Source: Lentisphaerota bacterium (GTDB taxonomy: Bacteria; Verrucomicrobiota; Lentisphaeria; Victivallales; Victivallaceae). From it: a stretch of DNA of 64,000 nucleotides. Below are positions 1 to 10,221 of the stretch, piece by piece. The stretch is from contig SUVW01000003.1 in assembly GCA_015061815.1 (NCBI GenBank), positions 89,158 through 153,157 on the forward strand, written 5' to 3'. The notes under the pieces were generated by a model. That model ran no database searches. It was not told the origin of the DNA and was given only the letters and a program-made list of their open reading frames with translations. The position numbers and the translations under genes are program-made. Every line of letters begins with the position of its first letter. The first letter of the stretch is position 1.

Positions 1-534
1 GATACCGTTGAAGCTCTGTCGCAAAAGCATCCGCAATTGAAATTTATTCTGGCCGCCCCCCGGGAAAAGATCGCATCATCCTGCCGGGAAAAGATCACAG
101 CTTACCGGAAAAAACATCCGGAACTTCCGGAAATCACCATCGAAGTGGGCAATACCGGCAAACTTCAGCAGCTTGCCGGTACCGGTCTGGCCGCCAGCGG
201 AACGGTGACTGTGGAGTGCGCACTTTCCGGATTGCCGCTGGTGGTCGGGTACAAACTCAACCTGCTCACGCTCGCTCTGGCCCGGATACTGGTAAAATTG
301 TATCGCGGCTACTTTACAATGGTCAATATCATTGCCGACAAAGAGGTTTATCAGGAGTTTCTGCAGTGGCACTTCTGCAAAAAAGAGCTGCTCCCGGCAA
401 TCGAAGCGATCCTGCCGGGCGGGGAACGCCGGGATGAGGTGGAAAAAGGCATGCAGATGGTGGCAGAAGAATTGGGTGCAGCTTCCGGAGAATCCGCATT
501 GCACCGGGCCGCAGTGGAAATGTACCGCGATTGA
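1..534 (+). CDS. lpxB: Lipid-A-disaccharide synthase, C-terminal part (5' truncated by window edge)
   Basis: The reading frame is open from base 1 and stops at 532-534, so only the last 177 codons are present. LpxB condenses UDP-2,3-diacylglucosamine with lipid X to give the lipid A disaccharide at the inner face of the cytoplasmic membrane. The visible part carries the family's C-terminal signature: a SGTVTVECAL segment where LpxB proteins have ASGTATLE, followed by LPLVVGYKLN and a VNIIADKEVYQEFLQ segment matching the LpxB NIIA.. region. This GT-B C-terminal half binds the UDP donor. It is followed after 21 nt by pepF with its own Shine-Dalgarno, so the two are probably cotranscribed. Presence of lpxB implies a lipopolysaccharide-bearing outer membrane. 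Confidence 0.85.
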   Translation, partial: DTVEALSQKHPQLKFILAAPREKIASSCREKITAYRKKHPELPEITIEVGNTGKLQQLAGTGLAASGTVTVECALSGLPLVVGYKLNLLTLALARILVKLYRGYFTMVNIIADKEVYQEFLQWHFCKKELLPAIEAILPGGERRDEVEKGMQMVAEELGAASGESALHRAAVEMYRD

Positions 535-555
535 TCGCACAACCGGAGGATTTGT

Positions 556-2331
556 ATGGATAAAGGAGTTGTTTCATGGGATCTTGCGGCACTCTATGCC
601 GATGTGCAAGATTGGGAAAAAGATTTCGCCCTTCTGCCGGAACTGGCGAAAAAATTTTACTCTTTCCGGGGACGGCTCGCCGCATCGCCGGAAACACTGA
701 AAGAGGCCATCGAAGCTTCCGATGCCTTTGACCGGCTGGCAGAAAAACTGTATACTTTCGCTCATTTGCTCTCGGATGAGGACACCACCGTCGGAGTCAA
801 CCGCGCCCGGGTCGACCGGGTCAGTGCCAAACTGGCAGAATTATCCGGCATGGACAGCTGGTTTGAACCGGAAATAATGTCCATCCCCGATGAAAAAATG
901 CAGGAACTGCTGGCATCGCCGGTGTTGGATTTTTACCGCCGCAGCCTGTTGGAACTGCTCCGGGAAAAACCGCATACGTTAAGTGAGGCTGAAGAACGGC
1001 TCATCGGTACGCTCGGAGATGTTCTGGGCACTTCCGACGAGCTGTTTTCCACGCTCAATGACACCGATCTGGAATTCGGTAAAATCCGCAATTCCAAAGG
1101 GAAAATGGTGGAATTGTCGCACGGTTCATGGGGCAGTTTCATGGAAGAACCTGACCGTGAAGTGCGGAAAAAAGCGTTCCACCGGCTCTACCGCCAGTAC
1201 CGGAAACACCGCAACACTCTGGCTGTAACTCTGGATGGAACCGTCAAGCGGCACACAACGATGGCCGGCATACGTCACTTTGACTCTCCGCTGCAGGCGG
1301 CTCTTTTTTCCGAAAACATTCCGGAAAACATTTACAGCAATCTGATTTGTTCCGTCCGGAAAAATCTGCCCGCCCTCTTTGAATATTTTGATTTGCGGCG
1401 GCAGATACTGCAGGTCGATGATCTGGATATGTATGACCTTTACGCGCCGCTGGTCCCGGAATGTGATCAGAATTGTTCATTTACCGATGGTTCGGAACTG
1501 ATCAAACGCGCGCTGGCTCCGCTGGGCGGAGAGTATGCATCCGTACTGGAAAAAGCGTGGAAAGAACGCTGGATAGATGCTCCGTGCCGCAAAGGGAAAC
1601 GTTCCGGAGCTTATTCCGGCGGCTGTTATGACAGTTTCCCGTATATTTTGATGAGTTATGACGGCAAATTGAGCGATGTATTCACCCTCGCCCATGAATT
1701 GGGCCACTCCATGCACAGTGCCTTTTCCCGGGCAAATCAGCACTTTCATTATGCCGGATATGACATTTTTGTGGCGGAAGTGGCCAGCACCTGCAATGAA
1801 TTGCTGTTGTCACACTATCTGCTGGAACATGAATCCGAACCGAAAGTCAGAGCCTCCATTCTGGCCCGGCTGGCCGATGATATCCGGGCGACCGTCTACC
1901 GGCAGACCATGTTCGCTGAATTTGAAAAACTTATCCATGAAGATTGCGCAAACGGCATCCCGCTGACAGCCGATCATCTCTGCGAAAAATATTATGCGCT
2001 CAATGCCGATTATCACGGATTTATCAAGGCGGATAAAGATATCGAATTGGAGTGGGCACGCATTCCGCACTTCTACTATAATTTTTACGTTTACAAATAT
2101 GCCACCGGCATGTCTGCGGCCTTGAAACTAGCCCGGGGCATACTTTCCGGCAGTGATGATGCCCGGGAACGTTATCTGACCTTTCTGAAAGCCGGCGGTT
2201 CAAAAGATGCGCTGGATATTCTGAAAGATGCCGGAGTTGACCTGACTTCACCGGAACCGGTGGATTCAGCTCTCGGATTTTTCCGGGAAACAGTGGCAAA
2301 TTTGCGCCGGACAGTGGCGGAAATAGAATAA
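556..2331 (+). CDS. pepF: Oligoendopeptidase F family zinc metallopeptidase (M3)
   Basis: A 591-residue M3B peptidase, of normal length for PepF (about 600). The family cleaves short peptides of roughly 7-17 residues in the cytoplasm. The zinc site HELGH is at about residues 379-383 (AHELGHSMHSAF), with a downstream helix (AEVASTCNELLLSHYLL) supplying the third ligand Glu. The N-terminal helical domain (1-200) is typical of PepF. The start is supported by GGAGGA 7-8 nt upstream. There is no signal peptide. The next gene has its own promoter, so this is probably the last gene of the lpxB transcript. Confidence 0.93.
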   Translation: MDKGVVSWDLAALYADVQDWEKDFALLPELAKKFYSFRGRLAASPETLKEAIEASDAFDRLAEKLYTFAHLLSDEDTTVGVNRARVDRVSAKLAELSGMDSWFEPEIMSIPDEKMQELLASPVLDFYRRSLLELLREKPHTLSEAEERLIGTLGDVLGTSDELFSTLNDTDLEFGKIRNSKGKMVELSHGSWGSFMEEPDREVRKKAFHRLYRQYRKHRNTLAVTLDGTVKRHTTMAGIRHFDSPLQAALFSENIPENIYSNLICSVRKNLPALFEYFDLRRQILQVDDLDMYDLYAPLVPECDQNCSFTDGSELIKRALAPLGGEYASVLEKAWKERWIDAPCRKGKRSGAYSGGCYDSFPYILMSYDGKLSDVFTLAHELGHSMHSAFSRANQHFHYAGYDIFVAEVASTCNELLLSHYLLEHESEPKVRASILARLADDIRATVYRQTMFAEFEKLIHEDCANGIPLTADHLCEKYYALNADYHGFIKADKDIELEWARIPHFYYNFYVYKYATGMSAALKLARGILSGSDDARERYLTFLKAGGSKDALDILKDAGVDLTSPEPVDSALGFFRETVANLRRTVAEIE

Positions 2332-2399
2332 CACCGTTGCCGGGATCGGAGTCTTGCCGGTTGGAAAAATTCATGAATTTTGAAAAATCATTCAGTCAT

Positions 2400-2428
2400 T
2401 TGCATTATCCGGCAAACGGTGCTATATT
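2400..2428 (+). promoter_or_regulatory. Sigma-70-type promoter for the 2475 gene
   Basis: TTGCAT (2400-2405), a 17-bp spacer, then TATATT (2423-2428) preceded by TGC (extended -10). Predicted transcription start is about 40 nt before the ATG at 2475. Confidence 0.7.
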
Positions 2429-2474
2429 ATTGTCAATCAGTTATAAAAAATACAATTCCATGAAAGGGCGAATC

Positions 2475-3050
2475 ATGAAAAAATTTCTGTTGCTGACGGT
2501 AATGCTGGCAGCCGCACTGTTAAGCGGTACGGAGCAGGATGTCATAAAAACTGTCCGTGCCTACCGGGAAGCTGCTTCTCAATTTGACTTTGCCAAAACG
2601 CTTGCCATCTGTTCACCGGACTACGAGGAGACCACCCCCGCCGGAACCAAACTGACTTACGCCGACTTGCAGGAAGTTGTCAAGTCATTTGAAATCATCC
2701 GCAACAGCAACGATCTGGAAACTCTGCTCGTCGCAGTGATGAAACTGCAGGGACAGACCATGCCGGCGGAACAGCTCAAACAGATCCGCACCATGAAAGG
2801 AACCGAACAGGAAAAAGCTCTCATTGCCGGAATCAGGCAGCAGCTCAATGCGATGAGCCTGCAAGCCAAAGCCCTGATCGCCAACTTGCAGATCATCGAT
2901 TGTAAAATTTCCGGCAGCAGTGCCGCTGCCGCCCAGCTGGTTGCCGATCCGTTCAGCGGCAAAACCATCCGTACCGAATACACTCTGGTCAAAAAAGACG
3001 GCAAGTGGCTCATCCGTTCCATCGGAGCTCCAAAAATCATCAGCAAGTAA
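2475..3050 (+). CDS. Small exported protein, NTF2-like fold suspected
   Basis: A 191-residue protein beginning with a clear signal peptide (MKKFLLLTVMLAAALLSG, residues 1-18), so it acts outside the cytoplasm. The start at 2475 is chosen because AAAGGGCG lies just upstream and the signal peptide begins there; the frame is open further upstream but that part reads as non-coding. The mature part starts with a helix (VIKTVRAYREAASQFD), an acidic DYEETT segment, a long helical insertion, and ends with strands finishing in KKDGKWLIRSIG. This is the general pattern of NTF2/SnoaL-like domains, where a conserved Trp precedes the last strand. No catalytic residues can be assigned. It has its own promoter and is followed 43 nt later by a membrane protein gene. 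Confidence 0.6.
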   Translation: MKKFLLLTVMLAAALLSGTEQDVIKTVRAYREAASQFDFAKTLAICSPDYEETTPAGTKLTYADLQEVVKSFEIIRNSNDLETLLVAVMKLQGQTMPAEQLKQIRTMKGTEQEKALIAGIRQQLNAMSLQAKALIANLQIIDCKISGSSAAAAQLVADPFSGKTIRTEYTLVKKDGKWLIRSIGAPKIISK

Positions 3051-3093
3051 CTGAAATTTACATTGTTCCACCGGCTTATAAAACAGAGGAATT

Positions 3094-4971
3094 ATGATGA
3101 AAATATTGGATAGGATCGTTTTTTGGTGTATCCTTTTGATATGGTTGGTCTTTTTGCTTCTGTCACCTTTGCTGTTGTCTTGGGTGATTGTGGAGTTTCT
3201 TTGGGACGACCCTGTGATGGGCATGTTCATACCAATTGCCATGTTTTTGATGATAGTGTTTCTTGGTGGGGGGATAGCATCACACTATGCCTACATACAG
3301 AGATACAAAGGAGCCCGGGCTGTATGGACGATGAGCCTGTCCGAAAGATTGGAGAAGCTGCGTAACAGTTCGCTTGACGTGAAAATAATCTTCTATCCGC
3401 CGCAAATAATCGCATGCCTGTTTCTATCATTTTTCCACTACCTGCTTCTACCATTTTTCCACTGTCTGTGGCTGATCGTTTCATATCCGGTAAGGGAGGT
3501 GCAGAAGTGTATTGATGAAGACTTCTTTTGGGGCAAAGTAAACTTTTTTACTGTTTCCCGGGCAATGATCAAACGGGTTTTCAATTTTTTCCGGGATATA
3601 TTTAATTGTGAAGGAACAGACTTGGAGTGTTTTTTCACAATTTCATTTCCTCTGACCACCAATTTTATTGTCAATCGGAGTAAATGGAATTCTGTTTATT
3701 CATGGTGTTTGAATATCCAAATTGTCCTTGTTTTGCTGATATTTGACCTGCCCTGGTTCTGTCTGTTGTGGATATTTGCCGGTATCTGGGGGTTTCTTTT
3801 CAACGTGGCCCCGGGAATATTCGCAAATTTCCGGTCTATGGCAAAAACAGTCCTTTTTATTGTACTGGCAATTGTGGTGATATGGTCAATAGCTTATATG
3901 GCGGCTCCGGAAAAAACTGCGGCGTTCACTTACAAAACTTCAGTGATGTGCCGCGTACCGCCGGCAACTATTGACAAGGTTGCCGGAGCTTTCAAATATG
4001 TATTCGGCGATCACCACTCGCCCGCGCAGGAGGATGACAGTTATACCCCGGGCGCATCCGCAAATACTGCAAACAATTACAGCAAAACTTTCAATGAATA
4101 CAAAGACAAGACCATTGGCTTTTTCAAAAAACTTTTCGGCCAGGATACCGGCAGCCGACACCAGACTGCACCTGCCAGAAGAACAAACAATCTGTTGAGC
4201 ACATCAAATACGGACAGCTGCAGCAGTGCAAGTTCCTCAAGCAGTGCAAGTTCCTCAAACAGTTACTCTTCTTCGAATTACAGCAATACTTACTACTCCA
4301 CCTATTCCCCGGTATATGTCGGCGAATTTCAAGTGTACAATGATACCCAGCAGAATATGTTTTATTGGATGCAGGAAACCTCCAATAACATAAAAAGCGG
4401 GGATTACAACCGGGCGATCGCCTGTGCTCAATATAATTTACGGGCAGGCTGTGAATATTTTGCAAGCACTGATGCCACAGAGGCTTCAGATCGTCTGACT
4501 CTGGCAATGCTCTGGTGGAGCGTCGGCGAAAGAAGCAACGCCATAGAAGAGATGGAAAAGATGATTTCAACATTGAAAAACGGCCGCTATACCAGTGGTT
4601 CAGGCTGTGAAGCCCGGGCAGAAATATTTTTGCAGAAGATGCGTTCAGGAAATCTGCCCTCCCGCTTTACTCCGATAGATTTCGGCGGTTATCTTCACAA
4701 TTTCATAATGGAAGTTCCCTATGCGGCACAAAGCCGGACATTGCATAAGATTTCCGCCCGTTACGAAGCGATCGGCAACATGGCGGCAGCGGCGACCGAT
4801 GTATACCGGTCGCAGGGGCGGGCGCAGGCGATGATGGCCAAACATTATGCCAGCAGTGAATACCAGAAATACACCGGCAGAACCTTTTCTCCGGATGATC
4901 CACCGGCTTACGGCACAAAAGACCGCGAAAGGTGGGAGGGTGTCAAACGTATCTACGATATTTTCAACTGA
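3094..4971 (+). CDS. Polytopic membrane protein with Ser-rich linker and helical C-terminal domain, unknown function
   Basis: A 625-residue protein that I do not recognise. Residues 1-275 hold about five strongly hydrophobic segments (roughly 8-37, 43-64, 97-130, 205-240, 253-272) separated by aromatic-rich loops. Residues 275-360 are soluble. Residues 365-400 form a Ser/Tyr/Asn-rich low-complexity linker encoded partly by an exact 18-bp tandem repeat (4222-4257). The remainder (400-625) is helical, with segments such as RAIACAQYNLRAG and DRLTLAMLWWSVGERSNA that resemble degenerate TPR-type repeats. GAGGAA lies just before the ATGATG start. Base composition of the first half is visibly more AT-rich than the neighbours, which fits either membrane codon content or foreign origin. 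Confidence 0.6.
   Translation: MMKILDRIVFWCILLIWLVFLLLSPLLLSWVIVEFLWDDPVMGMFIPIAMFLMIVFLGGGIASHYAYIQRYKGARAVWTMSLSERLEKLRNSSLDVKIIFYPPQIIACLFLSFFHYLLLPFFHCLWLIVSYPVREVQKCIDEDFFWGKVNFFTVSRAMIKRVFNFFRDIFNCEGTDLECFFTISFPLTTNFIVNRSKWNSVYSWCLNIQIVLVLLIFDLPWFCLLWIFAGIWGFLFNVAPGIFANFRSMAKTVLFIVLAIVVIWSIAYMAAPEKTAAFTYKTSVMCRVPPATIDKVAGAFKYVFGDHHSPAQEDDSYTPGASANTANNYSKTFNEYKDKTIGFFKKLFGQDTGSRHQTAPARRTNNLLSTSNTDSCSSASSSSSASSSNSYSSSNYSNTYYSTYSPVYVGEFQVYNDTQQNMFYWMQETSNNIKSGDYNRAIACAQYNLRAGCEYFASTDATEASDRLTLAMLWWSVGERSNAIEEMEKMISTLKNGRYTSGSGCEARAEIFLQKMRSGNLPSRFTPIDFGGYLHNFIMEVPYAAQSRTLHKISARYEAIGNMAAAATDVYRSQGRAQAMMAKHYASSEYQKYTGRTFSPDDPPAYGTKDRERWEGVKRIYDIFN
4222..4257 (+). repeat. 18-bp perfect tandem repeat (2 copies) inside the Ser-rich linker
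   Basis: The unit AGCAGTGCAAGTTCCTCA occurs twice back to back (4222-4239 and 4240-4257). It keeps frame and encodes a Ser-rich hexapeptide twice, so slippage here would change linker length without frameshift. Confidence 0.9.
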
Positions 4972-5013
4972 CAGAAGATACCGGCATATCTGCCCGGGAA
5001 ATCCGGCTGCAGC

Positions 5014-5946
5014 TTACTGCCAATCACTGACAAAAGGATTGTCGATTTCATAGTCGTTCCAGAATTTTTCCCGGTCGGAGTGCTGACGCATGCGCTGACG
5101 GTATGCCCGGGGAGATTCACTGATGACATTGCGGAAACATTTGGAAAAGTGACTGCTGTCGCAAAAACCGCATTCGATGGCAATTTGTGAAATCGAAAGG
5201 TTGCTGACGGCAATCATCCGGGCGGCATGAGCGATGCGTTTGCGGATGACGAACTGCATGGGAGAAACTCCGGCAACAACCCGGAAGCGTCTGATAAAAT
5301 TGCTGCGGCTCATCGCAGAAATTTTCAGAAGATACTCCAGATCAAATGGTTTAAGATAGTTGGCTTTCAAATATTTCACTGCAGATTCCACATTCTGCTC
5401 ATAGTAACTCGGCACCTCTGATTCATCACTGCTGCAATATGACCTCAACAAATGGCAGAGGAAATTCATAAACAGACCGAGCATAGCACTGCGGTAACCG
5501 CTGCGGCCGATATTTTTCTGTTCTTTTCTCATGAGTGACAATAACATACGTATATGACGGAAATCTTCATCCCCAAGATGGAAAAAGTGACGGCAGATCT
5601 CATAATCATCAGGATCGGGATTGAAAATATCCTGAAAACCGGGAAACTTCACCAGATCCTGCTGCGGGATATTCAACTCCCGGGGATGGAACAGCACATT
5701 GCACATGGAAAAATTTTCCACCTCCGGAAAACTGTGCCGCTGTTCCGGGGCGAGGATGATCACATCCCCCGGATACAGAAAACGGGTATTCCCGTTGTAC
5801 AAGTGGGCGGCCTTGCCCCGTAAAACGATACCGATCTCAACGCAGTCATGGGAGTGTTCCCCGGTATCCGGCATATAATTGCTGAAGGTCATGGTCAGCG
5901 GGAAAAAAGCCGGTAATTCATCACTTTTAGTTAAAATTTTATACAT
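5014..5946 (-). CDS. AraC family transcriptional regulator (cupin sensor plus HTH)
   Basis: A 310-residue regulator. Residues 1-100 look like a cupin sugar-sensing domain (HSHDCVEIGIVLRGKA, then YPGDVIILAPEQRHSFPE). Residues about 190-290 form the double helix-turn-helix of AraC/XylS proteins, with the conserved ISQIAIECGFCDSSHFSKCFR helix region and the following SPRAYR. It is divergent from the 1355-aa glycosidase gene at 6126 and very probably activates it in response to a sugar. The promoter is a good consensus (5978-6006). The translation start is the first Met, with a weak GGTGA upstream. Confidence 0.9.
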   Translation of the reverse strand: MYKILTKSDELPAFFPLTMTFSNYMPDTGEHSHDCVEIGIVLRGKAAHLYNGNTRFLYPGDVIILAPEQRHSFPEVENFSMCNVLFHPRELNIPQQDLVKFPGFQDIFNPDPDDYEICRHFFHLGDEDFRHIRMLLSLMRKEQKNIGRSGYRSAMLGLFMNFLCHLLRSYCSSDESEVPSYYEQNVESAVKYLKANYLKPFDLEYLLKISAMSRSNFIRRFRVVAGVSPMQFVIRKRIAHAARMIAVSNLSISQIAIECGFCDSSHFSKCFRNVISESPRAYRQRMRQHSDREKFWNDYEIDNPFVSDWQ

Positions 5947-5977
5947 TTGTTTTCACCGTAACTGTAGTAAATGACAT

Positions 5978-6006
5978 ATTATAACACAGTTTTGCCGCTT
6001 TTGCAA
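5978..6006 (-). promoter_or_regulatory. Sigma-70-type promoter of the AraC gene
   Basis: On the minus strand: TTGCAA (6001-6006), 17-bp spacer, TATAAT (5978-5983), a perfect -10. Predicted leader is about 25 nt. Confidence 0.75.
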
Positions 6007-6044
6007 ATATATATTCGGTCATTTTGAGCATTCAATACAACTTC

Positions 6045-6087
6045 CTTGTACTTTTATACAAGTTTTTTATTTTTCCGGAGCTATATT
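6045..6087 (+). promoter_or_regulatory. Probable operator plus activator-dependent promoter of the 6126 gene
   Basis: The inverted repeat CTTGTA-6 nt-TACAAG spans 6045-6062. A TATATT -10 box lies at 6082-6087, but the position 17 bp upstream of it (6059-6064) has no recognisable -35 hexamer. The dyad overlaps that missing -35. This arrangement is what a class II AraC-type activator site would look like; that the divergent AraC protein binds here is inference. Confidence 0.5.
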
Positions 6088-6125
6088 AAAATCAGAGTCA
6101 ACGATAATGGAAAGGATAATCTATC

Positions 6126-9100
6126 GTGAAAAAAATCATTCTTTTTTTAACAGCGGCGGTCATATTGAATGCCGCCGGAGCATGGAAAACAGATATTGCC
6201 GGGGATAATCAGACGGCGGTGTTTTACAATGATGACGGGGAAAACGCCATAAAAAATAAAAAAATGAAAATTTTTGCGATGGCAGGCCCGGGCAATTGGA
6301 TGGAAAAAAAGTTTGATCTTTCCCAGCTGCCGCCGGAATGGAAAAATAATGTCGGCGGAGCTTCCATACGTATTTACATGCAGCTTGCCGACCAGAGCAA
6401 AGCGGTGAAAAAACGTCCCCGGGAAAACGGTTTTACCGAACAAATGATTATTCAAATCAACGGAAAAAACAAAATTTACTCTACCGGCGATCCTCTTTGG
6501 CCGACTGCCAAGAAATGGGTGGATATCCCCATTTCGACCGAGGAACTGCAAGGCGATGAACTGGTCATCCGCATCGGCAAAATCAAATCTGACACCAATG
6601 ATGATTATGTATACGTTGGTATGGATACATCCGCTGATCCGGGCAACAGTAAAATCAGCATCGACAGCGGCAAAAATTTCCGGCTGCAAAACCGCCATCT
6701 GCCTGAATTCAAAGGAGAATTCATGCTCCGTCTGGTTCTCTACCGGGCGGTACAGGAATTCAGCGCGGATCTTACGGTCAAACCGGAAGCCGTATCCGCC
6801 TTCAAACTGGAAAACGGCTGCAAAACTGCTGACAAAGCTCTGGTCTTTGACGGTGTGAATTCCCGTGCCATCCTGAAAAATTCCAAAACTTTCAATGTTA
6901 CGGAAAAGGGTCTGACCATTGCCGGAGTGATGCGGATGGATTACAATGGCCCCGATTCACCGAAAAAAGATCACAATATGCTGATTGCCTTCAAGCCCGG
7001 CGCCTGGTTTCTCGGCAGGACCGGCAATCAGATAAATTTGAGTTTCAGCACTGACGGCAAAAGCTGGATGTATGCGCTTTTCGGCAGTGAGTTCCCCGAC
7101 CTGGGCGAATGGTTCCATATCGCAGCCGTCTTTGAAAGAGTCAATCAATCTGCAGAAAGTTTGATCGGCTACAACCTCACATTGTATCTCAATGGAGAAC
7201 CTGCCGGACAGAAAATGTTTTATCACCTTGATCCGTCGGCGACAGATGAACCGGTGATCATCGGTAACGGCAGCATAGAGAATTACGGCTTCAAAGGCAG
7301 TATTTCAGCTTTGGACATTTTTCAGCGTTCCCTCAATGCCGGGGAGATCGCCGAATTGATAAAAAAAGCCAACCGCATCAGCAAGCTGCCGCCGGGATTT
7401 GTGGAACTTATCCCGGAACTGGACAGACAACTGACGGCGGCAGCAAAAAATGCCCCCACTCCGTTGGCCCGTTTTCTGGTGAATATGGTCAAACGTGCCG
7501 CCGCGACCGGATATGATCAGAAAGCGATCCTTGCGGCCATGCCGAAAATGAAAAAGCTGTTTACGGCAGCTGATTCCCCGGAAAAGCTGGCCGCGAAATG
7601 GAATTCAGAGTCACCGCTTTTCAATATTTGCGCTTCTTCAAACGCATTGCTTTTCACGGCTCCGGGCAAAAGTTCCGGCAACTCTCCGGTGCTGGGATTG
7701 TATGACCTGCACAGCCAGCGTGATATTTTCGACAATCGTGCCACCAGCTGGGCAGTTACCGCCAACGGCCGCAAGATCCACGATCGCTCCACCGGGGTGA
7801 ATTACCGGATGACTCCGGTGAAAAAGAACCGGAACGGCGGAACTTTTCAGGTGATCTGGGAAAAAGCCGGAGATTTTGAATGTATTTCAAATTACACCTT
7901 TTCCGGCAGCCGTCTGGAACAGAGTTTTGAAGTAAAGAATCTCAATAAAAATCTGCTGATTTCCGAAGTGGACTTCCCCCGGTACTTTTTCACCAAACTT
8001 CCCGGCAAAAAGGATCAGTTGGTCTTTCCCAGATTCAACGGTCTGCTCCGGGATAATCCGGCAAGCGGCTACGGTGAAAGCGGCCTTTATCCCAGTTGCC
8101 ATGCTTCGATGCAGTTCATCGGGTATTTTGATGAATCCGCCAATGGTATTTACGCCGCATTTGAGGCAGTCGATGCCGGAGTGAAAACCCTTTCCGTCAG
8201 CGGCAAAAACAATACTCTTGAATACAAATGGAATTCTCCGGTGGCTCAACCATTCACCGGTCAGGGCGGCAACCACTACAAATCCGCCGGCAATGCCGTT
8301 GTTGAAACTTACCGGGGCAACTGGTTTGAAGCCGGACAGCTTTACAAAAAATTCGTGGAGGCCAAAGCCCCCTGGGCGGTCAGAGAACTTCCCCGCAAAG
8401 ATACTCCGGAATGGTACCGGGACAACTGCCTCTGGCTGGCTTCAAGTTCAGACCATGTCCCGTCGATGCTCTATTTGCGCAAATATTTTGACATCCCCTA
8501 TGCTTCATGGCACTGTCAATGGTTCAATGTGGACAAAGGGACCTTGCCCGACTGGTCGATCCGTCAGCAGGATAAAGAACCGATAGCCAAACTGTTGAAA
8601 AACGGTATATATGTCCATCCATACTGCAACGCGCGTATATACGGTTATACCAACGGCAGATACTATATGGACCGGACGAAGAGCAAAGAATTTCTGGAAA
8701 ACAGTGTGGTCCGGCCTGACGGACAGCGGTATTTTGAAGATTATGACGGTGCCTACGGAGTGATGTGCCCCGGAACGGAGTTCTGGCAGGACAGGCTGCT
8801 GCAAATGGCCCGGGCTGTTGCTGACAATGGCATGAATGGCTGTTATTATGATCAGCTGCCCTGTTCCAGTCCCCGGGTCTGCTATGCCAAAAATCACGGT
8901 CACGCTCCCGGAGATCCGGCCTCATGGGCTCCGGGTTACTGGAAAATGCTCAAAGAGCTGCGCCGCCGTCACCCGCAGTTGGGATTGGATGGTGAGGACA
9001 ACTCTGAAGTTTATGTCAACACGCTGGATGGATTCATGACCTGGCGCAGCAGCGGCGTCGGACACGTACCTCTTTTCCAATCCATTTACGGCGGCGGCCG

Positions 9101-10193
9101 GGCGCAATTCACGGCACGCGGATTCGATGCTTTCGGCGGCAAAAGCGGTTCTTATGAAGCGACCTTTGCCAAGCTCGGCGAACAGTTTGTTTACAGCGAA
9201 CAGATCGGTTGGCTGCACATTTTTGACATCCGCTGGGGCACTCCCCGCCGCACTTACGCCAAAAAACTTGCCCATCTGCGCCGCGCGATGCTCGGTTATC
9301 TCAATGAATCAGACATGCTTGCTCCGCTGAAATTTGCAGAAAAAATTCCGCAGATGAGTGTGGTTTGGGGCTGTGTGGGAGAAACCATCACCAGTGACAA
9401 AGTGTTGTCCTGTGCGTGGAAGCGGCTGCGTGACGGCCGGATCGCAGTACTTTTCACCAACACCAGTGAAGAGAAGATCACCGTCAAACCGGCGACCCGT
9501 TATCCGGGATATGATAAACTTGCCGTCTGCTCCGAGGGCAAAGATGTCCGTTATATCACTCTGGCCTCCGGCTCTGCTCTTCCGGCAGTGGAACTTGCAC
9601 CGCACAGCACGGAAATCTGGCTGCTGGGCAAAACCTTTGACCGCGCTGAAGCGGAAAAAATCGCAGCAGTAACCAAAAAAGTTGCTTCATTCACCGATGC
9701 CGGGGAATCCATCCATTATCAGGCTCCGCAATTCAAAGTTTCCAAAAAGCTCACTGCGGATCCCGGGAAATGGTTCACCGCTGAAGACTCCTCCTGGCTG
9801 CTTTACGCATTCAAAGAACGGCATCCTTCTCTCGGTTTCAACAACCGCAGCAGACAGGCCACCGAAGCAGAAAAAGGGAACTGGATACTGGCACGTGCCG
9901 GGGCGGTGATCAGCTATGGAGAAGTTGATTTCGGCAATAAAGCTCCGAAATATCTTGAAATGCAAATCGCGATCTCCCCGGAAAATGCCGGAGGAAAAAT
10001 CAGCATGGATGATGTTTCCGGCCAATCGGAACCGAATAAAACTCTGGCGGAAATAACCACCGCTCCGACCGGAGGATTTTTCAAGTGGAAAACAGTCCGG
10101 GTACCGATCAAACCGGTCACCGGAAAGAGAACGATCGTATTTCATGTTACCGGAAAGGATTGCAATATCCGGGCATGGAGAGTTATTAAATAA
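6126..10193 (+). CDS. Secreted multidomain glycoside hydrolase: LamG plus DUF6259-like catalytic domain
   Basis: A 1355-residue exported protein starting at a GTG with AAAGGA upstream; residues 1-19 are a signal peptide. Residues about 225-415 form a LamG/concanavalin A-like domain ([15 protein letters not shown] early, [11 protein letters not shown] and LYLNGEPAG later). Residues about 500-1170 match the DUF6259 type of glycosidase: a beta-sandwich followed by a barrel with [29 protein letters not shown] and GEDNSE motifs. The same motifs recur in the 57636-59585 protein. By analogy with related barrel glycosidases, the Asp of YYDQ and the acidic pair of GEDN are the candidate catalytic residues; this is inference. 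A C-terminal beta domain (about 1210-1355) may bind carbohydrate. Divergent AraC control and a downstream symporter point to extracellular polysaccharide breakdown. Confidence 0.75.
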   Translation: MKKIILFLTAAVILNAAGAWKTDIAGDNQTAVFYNDDGENAIKNKKMKIFAMAGPGNWMEKKFDLSQLPPEWKNNVGGASIRIYMQLADQSKAVKKRPRENGFTEQMIIQINGKNKIYSTGDPLWPTAKKWVDIPISTEELQGDELVIRIGKIKSDTNDDYVYVGMDTSADPGNSKISIDSGKNFRLQNRHLPEFKGEFMLRLVLYRAVQEFSADLTVKPEAVSAFKLENGCKTADKALVFDGVNSRAILKNSKTFNVTEKGLTIAGVMRMDYNGPDSPKKDHNMLIAFKPGAWFLGRTGNQINLSFSTDGKSWMYALFGSEFPDLGEWFHIAAVFERVNQSAESLIGYNLTLYLNGEPAGQKMFYHLDPSATDEPVIIGNGSIENYGFKGSISALDIFQRSLNAGEIAELIKKANRISKLPPGFVELIPELDRQLTAAAKNAPTPLARFLVNMVKRAAATGYDQKAILAAMPKMKKLFTAADSPEKLAAKWNSESPLFNICASSNALLFTAPGKSSGNSPVLGLYDLHSQRDIFDNRATSWAVTANGRKIHDRSTGVNYRMTPVKKNRNGGTFQVIWEKAGDFECISNYTFSGSRLEQSFEVKNLNKNLLISEVDFPRYFFTKLPGKKDQLVFPRFNGLLRDNPASGYGESGLYPSCHASMQFIGYFDESANGIYAAFEAVDAGVKTLSVSGKNNTLEYKWNSPVAQPFTGQGGNHYKSAGNAVVETYRGNWFEAGQLYKKFVEAKAPWAVRELPRKDTPEWYRDNCLWLASSSDHVPSMLYLRKYFDIPYASWHCQWFNVDKGTLPDWSIRQQDKEPIAKLLKNGIYVHPYCNARIYGYTNGRYYMDRTKSKEFLENSVVRPDGQRYFEDYDGAYGVMCPGTEFWQDRLLQMARAVADNGMNGCYYDQLPCSSPRVCYAKNHGHAPGDPASWAPGYWKMLKELRRRHPQLGLDGEDNSEVYVNTLDGFMTWRSSGVGHVPLFQSIYGGGRAQFTARGFDAFGGKSGSYEATFAKLGEQFVYSEQIGWLHIFDIRWGTPRRTYAKKLAHLRRAMLGYLNESDMLAPLKFAEKIPQMSVVWGCVGETITSDKVLSCAWKRLRDGRIAVLFTNTSEEKITVKPATRYPGYDKLAVCSEGKDVRYITLASGSALPAVELAPHSTEIWLLGKTFDRAEAEKIAAVTKKVASFTDAGESIHYQAPQFKVSKKLTADPGKWFTAEDSSWLLYAFKERHPSLGFNNRSRQATEAEKGNWILARAGAVISYGEVDFGNKAPKYLEMQIAISPENAGGKISMDDVSGQSEPNKTLAEITTAPTGGFFKWKTVRVPIKPVTGKRTIVFHVTGKDCNIRAWRVIK

Positions 10194-10221
10194 AACCAAC
10201 AACACAAAGGAGGTAAGCATC

